64,000 nt of DNA from Pegoplata infirma. Its lineage: Eukaryota; Arthropoda; Insecta; Diptera; Anthomyiidae. Location of the stretch: positions 108,774,778-108,838,777 of the forward strand of contig OY992536.1 in NCBI GenBank assembly GCA_963921195.1. Direction: 5' to 3'. Below, in pieces: positions 43,261 to 54,875 of this stretch; within the stretch, counting starts at the first letter, position 1, and the number at the start of each line of letters is the position of its first letter. The notes under the pieces were generated by a model. It had not been told where the DNA came from. It did no database searches and saw nothing but the letters and a program-made list of their open reading frames with translations. Both the position numbers and the translations under genes were made by a program.

Positions 43261-43929
43261 GACCACGACCACTTTTGGAAAAAATTGCAAATTTTAAAAA
43301 TTTTCGCAACTACTCATACGATTTTAAAAATGTTTTCATCATTACTTGGAATGGTTCTTTATGTTTAATTGACTACGCCCTTTTTTACGCCCACATTGGC
43401 AAAAAAAACTTAAGATATAAAAATCTCCGAATCTACTTATCCGATTTTTAAAATGGTTTCACCAGCAATAAGAATGGTCTTTCAGGGTGGCCATAGGCTG
43501 GGTTTCATCGACCACGTGCACTTCTATGCCCACTTTTGGCCAAAAAACATAAAATTTAAAAAAACTCTGAAACTACAATTCGATTTCAAAAATGTTTTCA
43601 CCAATATAAAAAATAATATTTAGGGTGGACGAATTTTCTCTGTATTGCGTTGTGCGATTGGTCGACAATGAACGGATGTGATCTGCTGGAAAAGCGAGTA
43701 CTACGGGCATGCACCCGCGTCTCAGGGATGAGTTCGCCTATCTCAGCTGAACATTACCGTTATAATTTCGAGAGAAAAATGACGCACAACCCACAACGAG
43801 TGAATATAGTTGGATACCCTGCTGCCGTTGATTACGTTCATCGAACTCCTTTGCACACGATAAGCTTCTAGATAAACCTTAAAGCACCTGCCGAGATATG
43901 GGAGTTGTATAAATAGTGAGGAGATTAGA
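43261..43929. other. unclassified repeat fragments between two RT remnants
   Basis: 43261-43630 contains three degenerate repeats of ACTACTCATACGATTTTAAAAATG/TTTTCACCA type (unit about 110-120 bp) like those at 42240-42300. A frame at 43650-43871 reads LLEKRVLRACTRVSGMSSPI and may be an unrelated repeat remnant; I cannot name it. Confidence 0.4.
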
Positions 43930-45310
43930 CGGAGTGAAGTAATTCTTACACCATTTTAAGAAACCAAGACGCTTGAATGCTTCTTTTGACATCAGATTGA
44001 ATTTTTATGCCTAAAACATCAAGAGTGTCCGATTCCTCAATAGCTACACCACCCATGGATACATATGACACTGACCCCACAATCCGTCTGTTGGTCAACA
44101 TTGGGTCTTACGTTCATTAAAATCGACCCTATTCGCAAGACCCCACTCGGAGATCGCTGAAAGGTCTTGATTGAGTGCGTCGTTCATGTTCTGCCTCTTA
44201 GCTTTAACCTTAGTAAAGCTTGGTCTATGATTAAATGAAAATTCATGAGAAATGCTGCCGTTATTTGCGAAAGAATAGATAGGATTGGAAGTTTGACTGA
44301 GAAGGTCGTTGAGGAAAATAAGAAAAAGGGTAGGAGAAAGAACTTTGCAGTACCCCTAAATTTGGCCGGAACTCATTTAATGAGAGCCCATCTATAATAA
44401 CACCGTAAAGTACGGTCTTTGAGAAAGCTCGATATAAATCGAGCGAAATCACTACCGACACCAAACGCAATAAGTTTCGAATCGAGTGCACGATAAAACG
44501 TCTTGGAAATATCTAGAGCAACAACCTTGCTTTCACCAAACGACTGCAACGTTTCGAAAGAAACGCTAACAGGTCTCCCGTAAAACGACTTCTACGAAAG
44601 CCATACTGTCGATCGCATTAACATAAATTGGACTCCAGATTATTTACAATGTGGGGATTAGCCATGCTCTCCACCACCTTAGAGAGCGTAGAACAAATTG
44701 ATATTAGGCGGGAATTCTCCGGGTTCGTAGCCTCAACCTTTTTAGGGATTGGCTGGATGTTGGCCACTTTCCAACATGAGGGAAAAACTCCTACCCGGTA
44801 CAAGTATCCAAATAGATTTGCCAAAACGCGAGAAAGTGATGAAGCACAACGTCTTAGCACTATTGCCGTAATACCATTCGGCCCCGGAGACTTATTTTTG
44901 TTAAAATCTTCAAGAATGATTTAAACTGTACGATACCCTGTCGAGTTTGGGCAGTGGTTGATTACTTTCCGGCAAGTATGCGTTTTTTGCAAACATCTCA
45001 ACGAAAAGGTTGGTTTTATGGAATGGAATCCGTGGATGGAATGGATGAACTAGCATTATTCTTTAAACTTTTAGCGAATGACCAAAAGTTCTTACTAACA
45101 CGCGTACCAGCAAGGACCTTAGCACGCAGACATTGCTCGTAAAGAAGTTTTTCACTTCTGAGTACTCTGGCACATTCGTTCCTCACCTGTTTACGTAACG
45201 TAATTGGATTTTTGTCGTTACTCTTATAACTGAACTTATCCTCTCTGGAGTTGACTGCATTCTTGCGCGTCTGATAAAACCAGCACTTATGTTTTGGTTT
45301 TGTCGAAATT
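43930..45310 (-). pseudogene. non-LTR RT fragment, minus strand, catalytic site lost
   Basis: Read 45310 to 43930: NFWSFAKSLKNNASSSIP (pre-RT), LYRVGVFPSCWKVANIQPIP then KK and NPENSRLISICSTLSKVVES (RT), IFRAFSKTVLYG-type palm text, the position of FADD as FANN (44254-44271), then NHRPSFTKVKAKRQNMNDAL and, near 44050, GGVAIEESDTLDVLG. It is the same family as the 36.7 kb copy but a different deletion product: here the KVANIQPIPKK block is better kept. Stops and frameshifts make it a fossil. Confidence 0.85.
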
Positions 45311-45334
45311 TGGTTGTATGGAATAAATAAATAA

Positions 45335-46050
45335 ATAACACTACTAAACATCGAAAATGCGACTGAAACGTGACCTTTTACAACTGGTTACAATAGTTCT
45401 GCTGGTCAAAAACCCGGTCTCGAGACTTTTCCATCACATCAGGTTTTTGAGAAACCTTTTTGGGCATTTTTGAAAACTCATAGCGGATGAACCCGATCTG
45501 ATGGCGACTTTAAAATAAGTCCAGGGTAAAGCTCAAACATTACTCTTTAAGATGCAGAATTTATTTGGACAGTCGGCTTAACCCTTTGGGCACCAATTGT
45601 CTTTCAATAATGTCTTATCGAAAAAAAAGTTTTCGGAGTAAAAGACCTTATTAAAAGACAATTGGTGCTTCAACGGTTAAAGCAACTGATCAAATGAGTT
45701 ATACATCTTAAAGAGCAATGTTTGAGCTTTAGCCTTGACTTATTTTTAAGTCGTCAGCACATCGGCTTCATTTACTATGAGTTGTCAAATATGTCCGAAA
45801 TTGGGATTTTTTTTTGTATTTCAAAATATTTCAAAACATAATGTAATGGAAGAGTCTGGAAACCGGATTTATGACCAGGTGAATAATTCTAATCTTGTGT
45901 ATAAGGTGGCGTTCCATTTGCGTTAACATTGTCATCAAGAAAACAACGTTTCCAGTTGAAATTCTAAAAGAAATCGTTAAGATCGGCCCAGAGACCCTTT
46001 TTAAAGACAAAATAGAGCGCTTCATTGCTGGTTTTGAAGGTCAGTATTAA
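45335..46050. repeat. foldback core with terminus shared with 51.7 kb
   Basis: 45405-45840 is an imperfect palindrome (TCAAACATTACTCTTTAAGATG against CATCTTAAAGAGCAATGTTTGA; CACCAATTGTCTTTCAATAA against TTAAAAGACAATTGGTG). Its left boundary sequence, AACACTACTAAACATCGAAA then ATGCGACTG, returns inverted at 51700-51785, suggesting either a larger composite element or two copies of one TIR. Confidence 0.55.
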
Positions 46051-47089
46051 AAAACGCGGGATGACAAGATTTTAAAATTCTCTAAAAAACAAGTTTTTAC
46101 ATGGTAATATAAATTTTAAATTATAATAATAAACAAAACTTTATTAATTATTATTTTTTTTTTTAACTTTTATTCAAATATGGTGTTGATGTGCTGATGA
46201 TGGTGTACGTGACATGCGTCACATAAGAAAAGATTTGAAATTGATTTGAAAGGAAATTGGTTAAATTAAGAAAAAAACAATATTGTGTACACAATTTTTA
46301 AAATGAATTGTGTTTGTTCATAATGTGACATTATTTGAAGTATAAAAAAAAATCTTTTATACAATTGTCACATGATAAAAAAAAAAATTAAAACAAAATG
46401 AAGCTTACCAAAAATGTTGAGTTGTTGTTACAAAATTTTGCATGATTGTAGAATTTGTTTAAATATTTTTTGTTTTGTTTATATTTAGTTTATTGTACAA
46501 ATATTTTATTAATCCGTTTCACATGATTCTAAACTGAAGTTGATAAATTTCCAAAATTTTTAAACACATTTGTTATAAGTTTTTTAACAATTTAATCTTG
46601 TTTTTTTTTTGCTTAACTGGAAAAAGTTTTTTTTTATGTCAGTTGACAAATAATTAAGTAGATTTTAAAGACAAAAACTTGGATAATTATTTAAATCTGT
46701 TAAATTTTTAGGGGTTTAGTCATAAAAGCGGAAACAAAACTTAAAATTTGGTCTGATACACTCATATCTGGTTTGATCTGTTCATATCAAAGTAAATATA
46801 ATTTTATCTTATCTGATCCCAAATTTGGTCACCATTTTCAAGATCTGTTGTTAATCAGACCAGATCCTATTCCGAAAACGGTAGTCTGACAGATCTAATA
46901 AAATATAAATCAGATGTAGGCATATCAGACTAGATCTAATCCATTTTAACACGCAAATTTTAAATTGACGACTTTAAGTGACCTATAAATAGTCTTTGCT
47001 ATGCTTTTCTGTCAGATTGTATTCAAAATGTGAATAGTGCTGCCAAATTTATGTTTTCCCATTCCCTAATGTACATTTTTAACTAAATT
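46051..47089. other. mtd intron, no element resolved
   Basis: AT-rich DNA; TCAGATC/GATCTGA motifs are unusually frequent at 46740-46935 and may be a small degenerate repeat. No exon or RNA gene was seen. Confidence 0.35.
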
Positions 47090-47600
47090 ATAGTGGTTTT
47101 TTAATCGATCTTTCCAATTTAATTATAAAAAAAAATGTTTGAGCTCGAGGCCATAATTTAGTATAATAATCCCTAATGTAAATGTTTAACTAAATTATAG
47201 TGGTTTTTAATTGATCTTTCCAATTTAATTATAAAAATAAAATGCTTGAGCTCGAGGCCATAATTTAGTATAATTTGTGACTATACTCCCTGAGGATGCT
47301 ACTCCATGAGTAGCAAAATATTGGAAATAAATAAAAAAAAAATTAATTACAAAATCCAGGCCTCGAGCTTAAACATTTTATTTTTATAAGTAAATGTTTA
47401 ACAATTATATTCTGTTTTAATTTTTAAATTAACAAAAATTATTTATTATTCGACCTATAAATTCTATTGAGAAAGATTACTTCAGCTCGAGGTTTCGTTT
47501 CTTTACTAACTATTACTTTGACAATATCATCATAATTGTAAGTAAAGAAACGTAACCTCGAGCTGGAGTAATCTTTCTCAATAAGTTTAACAATTATTTA
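47090..47600. repeat. GAGCTCGAGGCC repeats, direct and inverted
   Basis: Two direct copies of about 107 bp (from 47084 and 47191: TTTAACTAAATTATAGTGGT ... TTGAGCTCGAGGCCATAATT), followed by inverted GCCTCGAGCTTAAACATTTT (47362) and a hairpin GAGAAAGATTACTTCAGCTC/GAGCTGGAGTAATCTTTCTC at 47468-47582. ACCTCGAGC also recurs at 63275. Confidence 0.65.
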
Positions 47601-48240
47601 ATTACTAATTTATTATAATAAGATTTTTTTTTTTAATTTATCATTTATTTTCAGACTTTCAACATAAAATAAATATTTGCAAAATTATATATAGTTTGTA
47701 TTATTTTTCAGCAATCATGGGTTCTTTTAACAAATAGACTATGTCGCATTATCGTTTCAATCACGTGAATTAATTTTTTGTTGAAATTAAAAACAATGTA
47801 TACCTCTGTAGAATGAAAAAAAAATATTCTAGATAAAAGTAGATAGTGCAGTGAATTTTTAATTTAAATATTTATTTAAAGACTACTTTTTAAAACTATA
47901 AACAAGATTGGAATTCTTAATTAACTGGAGATATTTATCAAAAGATTTATAATGAAAGAAAGACATTTTTCAGAGTTTTAATATGAGGAAGAGAAATTTG
48001 ATAGAGATGATATAATAGTTACCCAGCAAAAAATAATCGAGATTTTGGAAGCACTGCTTAGAAGAATGCACTTCTGTAAGCGAACGAATTTTGATGTTGT
48101 TGTATTTTTACGACATTCGCTTACACAGCTGCATACCGTATGCAGGTGTGTAAGGGAGAGATTTTGTTGGCTTACTAACCTGCATACCGGTTGCAGTAAA
48201 GTATGGCAGTGACTTAAAAAAATACTGAAAATATTTAAGC
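47601..48240. other. mtd intron with a small palindrome
   Basis: A GCATACCGTATGC palindrome at about 48130, with ACCTGCATACCGGTTGCAGTA at 48178, suggests a decayed inverted repeat at 48050-48215. A minus-strand frame over it (47978-48256) has no motif and no convincing splice sites and is not called. Confidence 0.4.
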
Positions 48241-48670
48241 AAAGACATGATTTCAATTCAATTCAGAAACACCCAATTAAATTTACAAAAGCCCGATTGA
48301 TATTCAGAAACCCCAATTATTATTTAAAAACCCGAATTAAGAGTTTAGGAATGAAAAATTGAAATTCAGAAAACCACAATTTAAATTCAGAAATCCTAAT
48401 TGAAATTTGGAAATTTAAAAAAGCCAACTAAAATTCAATAATTTCAAATGAAATTCAGTAACGCAATATCGGAATTTTAAAATACTAAATGAAAGAGAAG
48501 CCAATTGAAATTTAAAAGAGCCAATTGAAATTCATATATCTGAATTGAAATTCAGAAATATTAATTTATAATAAAAAAATTAATTTAAAATATAAAAATC
48601 ACAATTAAATTTAAGAAGAAAGCAATTAAAATTCTAAAAAGCACAATTAAAATTCAGAAATTATTTTTTT
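48241..48670. repeat. degenerate tandem repeat, AATTGAAATTCAGAAA
   Basis: About 20 imperfect units of 18-24 bp (CAATTGAAATTCAGAAA and variants AATTAAAATTCAGAAA, AATTTAAATTCAGAAA). The same motif appears in reverse orientation at about 60960-61320 (TTTTTGAATTTCAATTGATC). Confidence 0.75.
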
Positions 48671-48986
48671 TATGAGATTTCATTCGTTAGGAGATTTTAA
48701 TTAAGTCTCAAAACGTTTCGATAAATATTTGACAGAGAGATTTTAGCAAAATATCGATAAATTTGACAATGCAAGACTATTTTTTTGTCAGTTTGTTAGT
48801 AAAGAAAAACGCTGTGAATGTAAAAATGTTATGAGAGTACACAGAAACGAATTTTAATTAACAAAAACGCGGATTCAATCAATTTTTTGATTGAAATTCC
48901 TTCAATTAAGAAAATTGTTATACCAATCATCAAATTGTAGGTGATTAATTAAAACAAATTACAAAAAATACTAATTTAATAAAATA
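48671..48986. other. mtd intron, no feature recognised
   Basis: About 300 bp of AT-rich DNA before a Helentron-like copy; nothing recognisable. Confidence 0.3.
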
Positions 48987-50190
48987 ACAAGTAAAAAAGT
49001 TAAATTCGGCCTTGCCGAATGTAGTGATACCCTCCACAATTTAAAAAAGATTATTGTAAAAAACTTTATTTAAAAGGAAATTACTTTAAAACAAGTAAAA
49101 AAGTTAAATTCGGATTTGCCGAATGTAGTGATACCCTCCACAAATTTCAAAAATATTATTGCAAAAAACTTTTTTTTAAAAGGAAATTACTTAAAAAAAA
49201 AATGAAAAAAATGTCTGCGAAAAAAAAAAATTTGTTAAAAAAATCCGCGATTTTTTTCTTTTTTTGTCAAAAAATATGTTCGTACATGTTTAAATACCAT
49301 TTGGTGTTCAATTATGTTCACATATGTCAACCAGCAGTCGAATTAAAGCATTTTGTATTTTTAGGTTATGTTGAATGTACTAAAATTTTTGAGGTGTGCT
49401 TACATTTTCGTTCATAACTTTTAAACCGCTGAACCGATATCGCTCAAATGCAATACCAAACTTCTCAGGAGAACTTCAAATAATTGTGTTAAGTTTCAGT
49501 CATATCCGTGTAGTATTTTGATCGTGATCACCATTTCCACAGACAGACGGACAGACGGACCGACGGACAGACGGACATCGCTAGAATGTCTTAAAATCGA
49601 TCGGGGATCATGAATATATATACTTTATGGGGTCCCAGACCGACATTTCGATGAGTTACAAACGGAATGACAAACTTATATATACCCTCTATCACTAAGT
49701 GGAGGGTAAAAAAAAAATTTTGGAAAAAAAAAATTCCGCAAAAGAAAATTTTGGTAAAAAAAATCCGCAATTTATTTCTTTTTTTGTCAAAAAATATGTT
49801 CGTACTTGTTTAAATACCATTTGGTGTTCAATTATGTTCACATATGCCAACCAGAAGCCGAATTAAAACATTGTATTTTTAGGTTATGTTGAATGTACTG
49901 AAATTTTTGAGGTGTGCTTACATTTTCGTTCATAGCTTTTGAACCACTGAACCGATATCGATCAAATGCAATACCAAATTTCTCGGGAGAACTTCCAATA
50001 AATATGTTAAGTTTCAGTCATCTCTGTGCAATATTTTGTCGGACAGACGGACATCGCTAGAATGTCTTAAAATCGATCAGGCATCATGAATATATATACT
50101 TTATGGGGTCCCAGATCGATATTTCGATGAGTTACAAACGGAATGACAAACTTATATATACCCTCTATCACTAAGTGGAGGGTATAAAAA
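48987..50190. mobile_element. Helentron/DINE-1-like repeat containing a second copy of itself
   Basis: Outer copy, reverse orientation: AACAAGTAAAAAAGTTAAAT at 48987 to about 49090, then resuming near 49710 with the expected continuation (TTTTGGAAAAAAAAAATTCC ... ) to GTGGAGGGTATAA at about 50187. Between lies a complete inner copy, 49091-49709, with both termini, in the same orientation. The inner copy keeps a GACAGACGGAC microsatellite; the outer one has lost most of it. Confidence 0.8.
49091..49709. mobile_element. inner Helentron/DINE-1-like copy
   Basis: From AACAAGTAAAAAAGTTAAAT to CACTAAGTGGAGGGT. Its hairpin reads CGGATTTGCCGAA, with one mismatch against the family CGGCCTTGCCGAA. The minus-strand reading gives the same landmarks as the 18.2-kb copy. 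Confidence 0.8.
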
Positions 50191-51640
50191 TAATAATTTG
50201 AACAAAACCAACAAATATCTTTGTGATATGCCGAGTTTTTTTTTTTTTTTTGGTTAAATTACCAGCTGTTTTATAATTGACAAATCAAATCACTAAATGT
50301 CAAAAAAAAATTATATGTGAACGGTATAGATTTTCAAGTTAGATTACGCTGAAATTTACTATATTTTGCTAAGGTGAGAATGGCTTATAAGTAAAATCTA
50401 CTTAGTAGATTTTACCTAAAATCTAACTTGAAAATTTATACCTTTCACACACATATACATTTTTTGACATTTAGTGAGGTTTTGAATTGTCAATTAGAAA
50501 ACAGCTGAACTTAACAAAAAAAAAACGACAAAAATCACAAAAATATAAATTTTATTTGTTAATTTTATGCAAAGTATTATTTTTATTTTTTTAATAAGCA
50601 GTTTTTGAAATTTTAAGTTTGCATTATTTTTTCTGCACGCTGTGGTTCTCCTCTCATTTTTACAGGCACAGGGTGGTTCTTTACTAACAAGCTAACAAAA
50701 AAGCAGTGTTGTATTTCGACATTTATCGATATTTTGCAAAAATCTGCTAACATTTTTAGAAATGTTTTGAGTAAAATTTTATAACGAACAAGATGTTACT
50801 TGGGGGAAATCTTATTAAAATCTTGTAAAATAACTGAGATTTTAAATAAAATCTCGTTTAAACGAAATTCCGAAATTGCTGGGCTTCAAAAACATCTGTC
50901 GATTTTTGTTTTTCTAATTTGGCATCGCTGATTTTTATTGACGTTTCCATGCAGTGTGAATATTTTATTTTGTTAAATTTAATGTATGCATCTTTATTCT
51001 GTTACCATCAGACAATTAAACCGTAAATACATGTTTACTTGTCTCAAATTTACGCATGCGTGTTAATCGCAAAAATCAACAAAAAAGTAAATATTGAATA
51101 AATTGAGGTAGTTATACATATTAGAGGTATTCAAGGTAGAATTTTTGGAAAAAAAAGCAGAGAAAAATGTAAAATAAAAATCAGATGGCAGCCGGTTAAA
51201 AAAAATGTACACTTTCTACAACAAATTTTGAAAAAAAAAAAATTTTTTCCAATTTTTTTTTGGGTTGTTTGCGATTCGAAATCTAAATGTCTTGACCTCA
51301 AAAAAACTTTAAACTTTTGTACTTAGATTTTTAATAAGTTTTCTTTTTACTTTCTGTCGTGAATAGCCTTAATATGGTGGGTACGCGAGCCTCCAAATTA
51401 TTAGTGGGATATATTGTCATGTTATTTTTAAAAAAAAATATTTTTGAAATAATTTGAAGCGCGTGGTTTGGTATTTAACCAAACCCACAAAATATTATTT
51501 TTAAAAAAATACATAAAGACTTTAATCACCATCTGTCTCGTCAATTTAGATACAACAGTGCCAGTGTTAATAAGGGATAATAGCTTATCTCGAACAATTT
51601 TCTTGTAAGACATTAATTTTTTAAGCTGGATATACAAAAC
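50191..51640. other. mtd intron with a 250-bp palindrome
   Basis: 50262-50515 is a palindrome (ACCAGCTGTTTTATAATTGACA against TGTCAATTAGAAAACAGCTGA; TAGATTTTCAAGTTAGATTA against TAAAATCTAACTTGAAAATTTA). About 50740-50880 matches the arm of the foldback at 40.3-41.0 kb. The rest shows no gene. Confidence 0.5.
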
Positions 51641-51790
51641 TGGATAGCTCTGTACTACAGATTACATCTGATTTTCTCTTTAGCATTTAAAAGTTAAGAG
51701 ACCAGATTTTTGGCCAGCAGAACTATTGTAATCAAATCTATAAGGTCGCGTCCCAGTCGCATTTTCGATGTTTATTAGTGTTATATAATG
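51641..51790. repeat. inverted counterpart of the 45.34-kb terminus
   Basis: Reads GGCCAGCAGAACTATTGTAA ... GGTCGCG ... GTCGCATTTTCGATGTTTAT TAGTGTT, the reverse complement (with mismatches) of 45337-45430. Confidence 0.65.
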
Positions 51791-52451
51791 AAAACAAAAT
51801 AATTTTTTTTAGAGATGATATTTTAAATAACTAGAGATGGCACTTTTTCGATTTTCTTTACGAAATTTCTTTCTCGTGTTTACTTTCAATTTGAGAGATT
51901 TTTTTATCGACTTAACCCATTATTTAAAGCCACTCAAAAACAGCTTTAATTTTTTTTTTTAAATTTTGATTTTGTTAATATTTTTTACAATTTCAATTAA
52001 ATGCTTCAATAAATTTGTTTTGCACATTAAAAAAAAAAATTGAATAAATTTATTATGCATTCATTGTATGTTTGAATTTTTATTACTTCAAATAAGAAAA
52101 AAAAAATCTTAAATTTATGACATTATTTGGTGTATACGATTTTCATAAATACAATGACGTAAACTTATGATATGATGGTGATGATTATTAATATTATTAT
52201 TATTATTATGATTGTATTTCATCAATTCCATCAATCAACAATTTGTTTATATTGGCATTTTTTTTTATCTTATTATTGGCACCATAATTCTTTTGGTGAC
52301 AAAACAAAAGTGACCACGTTTTTGGTGGTGACAATTGAAATTCAAAGAAAAAAAAAAACAATAATAATAATGAAATAAAATTTTATTAAACAAATGTGGG
52401 GAAAATAAAACTATTTAAATGCAATTTTTTTAAATTAAATTTAATTCAATA
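51791..52451. other. mtd intron with an ATT microsatellite
   Basis: A short ATTATTATTATTATTATG run at 52185-52211. 51830-51900 shares text in inverted relation with 60830-60900 (GAGATGGCAC/GTGCCATCTC, TTTCTTTACGAAATTTCT), the edge of another dispersed repeat. Confidence 0.4.
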
Positions 52452-52804
52452 CCCAAATAACGATAAGTGATAGCGAAAATAGAACAACCTGTATGATACG
52501 GATTACGGTATCACCTTAAATTAAAATTATGATACCATTTTAGAATACCATATCGAAACATTATCGCTATAGCCTGGAATAACGATAGTTTTTCGATAAA
52601 TTCTGAAAAATTGCGATTTTACTATAGTTATTACTGGAATTACCGATTACATATTTTTATGGAAAAACGATATCATATTTTTATGGAAAAACGATATCAT
52701 AAGGAAAGGTATATTAAAAACGAAAACACTATCGTTTTCGTCTAATATGTTATAATAAGGTGATATTGCCTCGATATCATAACGGTATCGTTTGGTTTAT
52801 TGGG
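52452..52804. mobile_element. MITE with AACGATAAGTGATAGCGAAAA termini, copy 1
   Basis: Begins CCCAAATAACGATAAGTGAT and ends GGTATCGTTTGGTTTATTGGG. The interior is rich in ACGATATCGTT, GGTATCA and TGATACC motifs. A 21-bp ATATCATATTTTTATGGAAAA-type unit is tandemly repeated near 52650-52690. The second copy is at 59971-60267. Confidence 0.7.
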
Positions 52805-53850
52805 TATGAGTTTTTTTAAAGGTAAATTTAGACGAGAGTGAGAAATTTGCTAGAGAAGTGGTTTTGGAAGACTGAGAGAGCACTAAATACCTTAAGCAGG
52901 ATTCACAATGATGGGTTACTGAGAGAGACTGAGAGCGCACTACATAGCTTAAGCAGGATTTACAATGATGGATTACACCGTCCAAAAATAAGAAAAAAGT
53001 CGTTAAACACGAACTTGATAATAGACGTTTGAAACTAGATACTAAATGTAGTAAAACTGCATTTACATTTACTAGATAATAAATGTAGTCCTGTTTCCTT
53101 TTAAAAGGGCTTAAAACTTTTTTTTTTAATATTTTTACTTTGCATTTTATTCTGTGTAAATTTATTGAGTTGCTAAACAATTTATTTTAACGATAATATG
53201 TTTTTTAACGTTTATTAAGTGAACATTTTAAAAACTAATAACTCTTATGATATTGTGACGATGTTTTTTTTTTATTTTAAATTTATGAATTTATTTTATT
53301 ATTAGTAAATAAAAAAATTAGCTTAAGAAAAATATCTTTATTTTTGCGTCAATCTATTTATTAGTCTAAAATCATGTTTAGATGAGAGAGAAATTTAAAT
53401 TTTAAAAGGACTTTTTTTTGCTCCCGCGTTTTTGTAAAACAAAAAGAAATAATTGTAACACAAAATTTTTTTTTTTTAAAAATCTTTAGAATTTTTTTTT
53501 TTTTGGGAAAATAAAATATTTGTGTTTTATTTTTGACTGTTTAGCCCAAACCACAATGAGGAAGTGCAGCAAAACTGCCACTGCTTAATTTGAAAGCCAT
53601 TCTAAAAAATGCAGTACACAGCGCTGTGTCACTGATACTGCTTCATTGTTTTAAGCAATATTCACGACCATAAAATTAAAAAAATGCCACTTGTGATACT
53701 TTTTTGACCACAACTGTACATTTTTCGACTTATTACATGACCTACATATGACGTTTATTTTGGATTCTAACAATGTGACCTATATATTTGAAGTGACTGC
53801 TAACGATTTTCGTCAGCAGGCATATAATCTGAGGGTACCTATGTTTAACA
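52805..53850. other. repeat debris, no gene
   Basis: 52811-52975 has two copies of a GAGAGAGCACTA ... CTTAAGCAGGATT(C/T)ACAATGATGG segment (unit about 65 bp), which explains an open minus-strand frame of 127 codons. 52973-53115 is a fragment of the GTCCGAC foldback family; its ACTAAATGTAGTAAAACTGC is the unoccupied equivalent of the MITE insertion site at 62.7 kb. The remainder is unremarkable. Confidence 0.5.
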
Positions 53851-54875
53851 CAGTAATTATTACCCAGCAAAAAAGGTAAAAAACTACTTCTACATTTTAA
53901 ACAAAAGTGGTTATTACACAAAAAAAAACCTTGTCAAATTACTAAAAAAAAGTATTTTATTCCCATTTTACCAATATTTGACAGTTTTTCTTGAATTGTA
54001 ACAAAAAATTTTCGATAGAAATTTAATTTTCTTTTTGGTAATTTTACATTTTTTTTTTTATAATTTTACAATTTTTTTTGTAAGTTTACAAATTTCTAAG
54101 GTTTTTTACAAAAAAAATCTAGTAAATTCACAAGAATTCCTTTTAAATTTTATTGCGCTAAGAAAATTGTAAAATTATAATTTTATTGGTAAAAAGCTTG
54201 TAAAATTACAAAAAAGCTCGTAATTTTAACTAGGAATTCTCGTATAGTAGGTCGCAAAAAATCTAGTTGTCACAAGACCTTCTTATAAGTTTTATCACGT
54301 CAAAAAAATTGTAAATATACAATTTTATTGGTTAAAAGCTTGTAAAATTACAAAATTATTGGTAGAAAGCTTAAAAACTACAAGAAATTCTTGTCAAATA
54401 GGAGGTAGCAAAAAATATTTTTTTTTTTTAATTTTACAAGGTTTTTTAGTGTACAATTCACTATAATTGGTAGCCTATTAAGTGTCGGGTCGTAGGTTCG
54501 ATTCCCACAAGACCTTTGGTCGATTTCGCTACAACGAGTCGACGGACAATGGTTTCGATTAGGTTGAAATTGTTAAAAAATTATTTGTAATTAAATGATT
54601 AATATTAAATATAAACATTTGATCATGCGATCAAAAATTATTATTTTTTTTTGTAAGAATCGGAATTTTTTTCCACTTTTTTTTGTTGGGATGTTAACAA
54701 AAAAATTGATAAGACAACTACAGAAACAGCTAAAATTTGGCCTGATTATTATATACAATTTTTCATTTATTTTGGTATCTTGATATAATAACAACATTTT
54801 ATAGAAAATTAATAGATTAATTTAATACATAAGTGGCGCTAAATGATAAAATATATATGACTACAGGTAAACCTT
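53851..54875. other. repeat region with a partial tRNA-like segment
   Basis: 53880-54440 is composed of degenerate TTGTAAAATTACAAAA units. About 54466-54518 contains AATTGGTAGCCTATTAAG and GGTTCGATTCCCACAAGACC, resembling A and B boxes, but no cloverleaf closes around them. The rest is plain AT-rich DNA. Confidence 0.4.

Noticed and set aside
47978..48256. Minus-strand frame with CSCVSECRKNTTTS as a possible Cys-rich exon
   Set aside because: It overlaps an inverted repeat and the start of a tandem repeat, with no convincing splice sites or family motif.
52797..53180. Minus-strand frame of 127 codons as a gene
   Set aside because: It is created by two tandem copies of a 65-bp repeat plus a foldback fragment; the peptide is internally repeated and has no domain or splice context.
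54466..54518. A second tRNA gene
   Set aside because: GGTTCGATTCC looks like a B box, but no cloverleaf could be folded around it.
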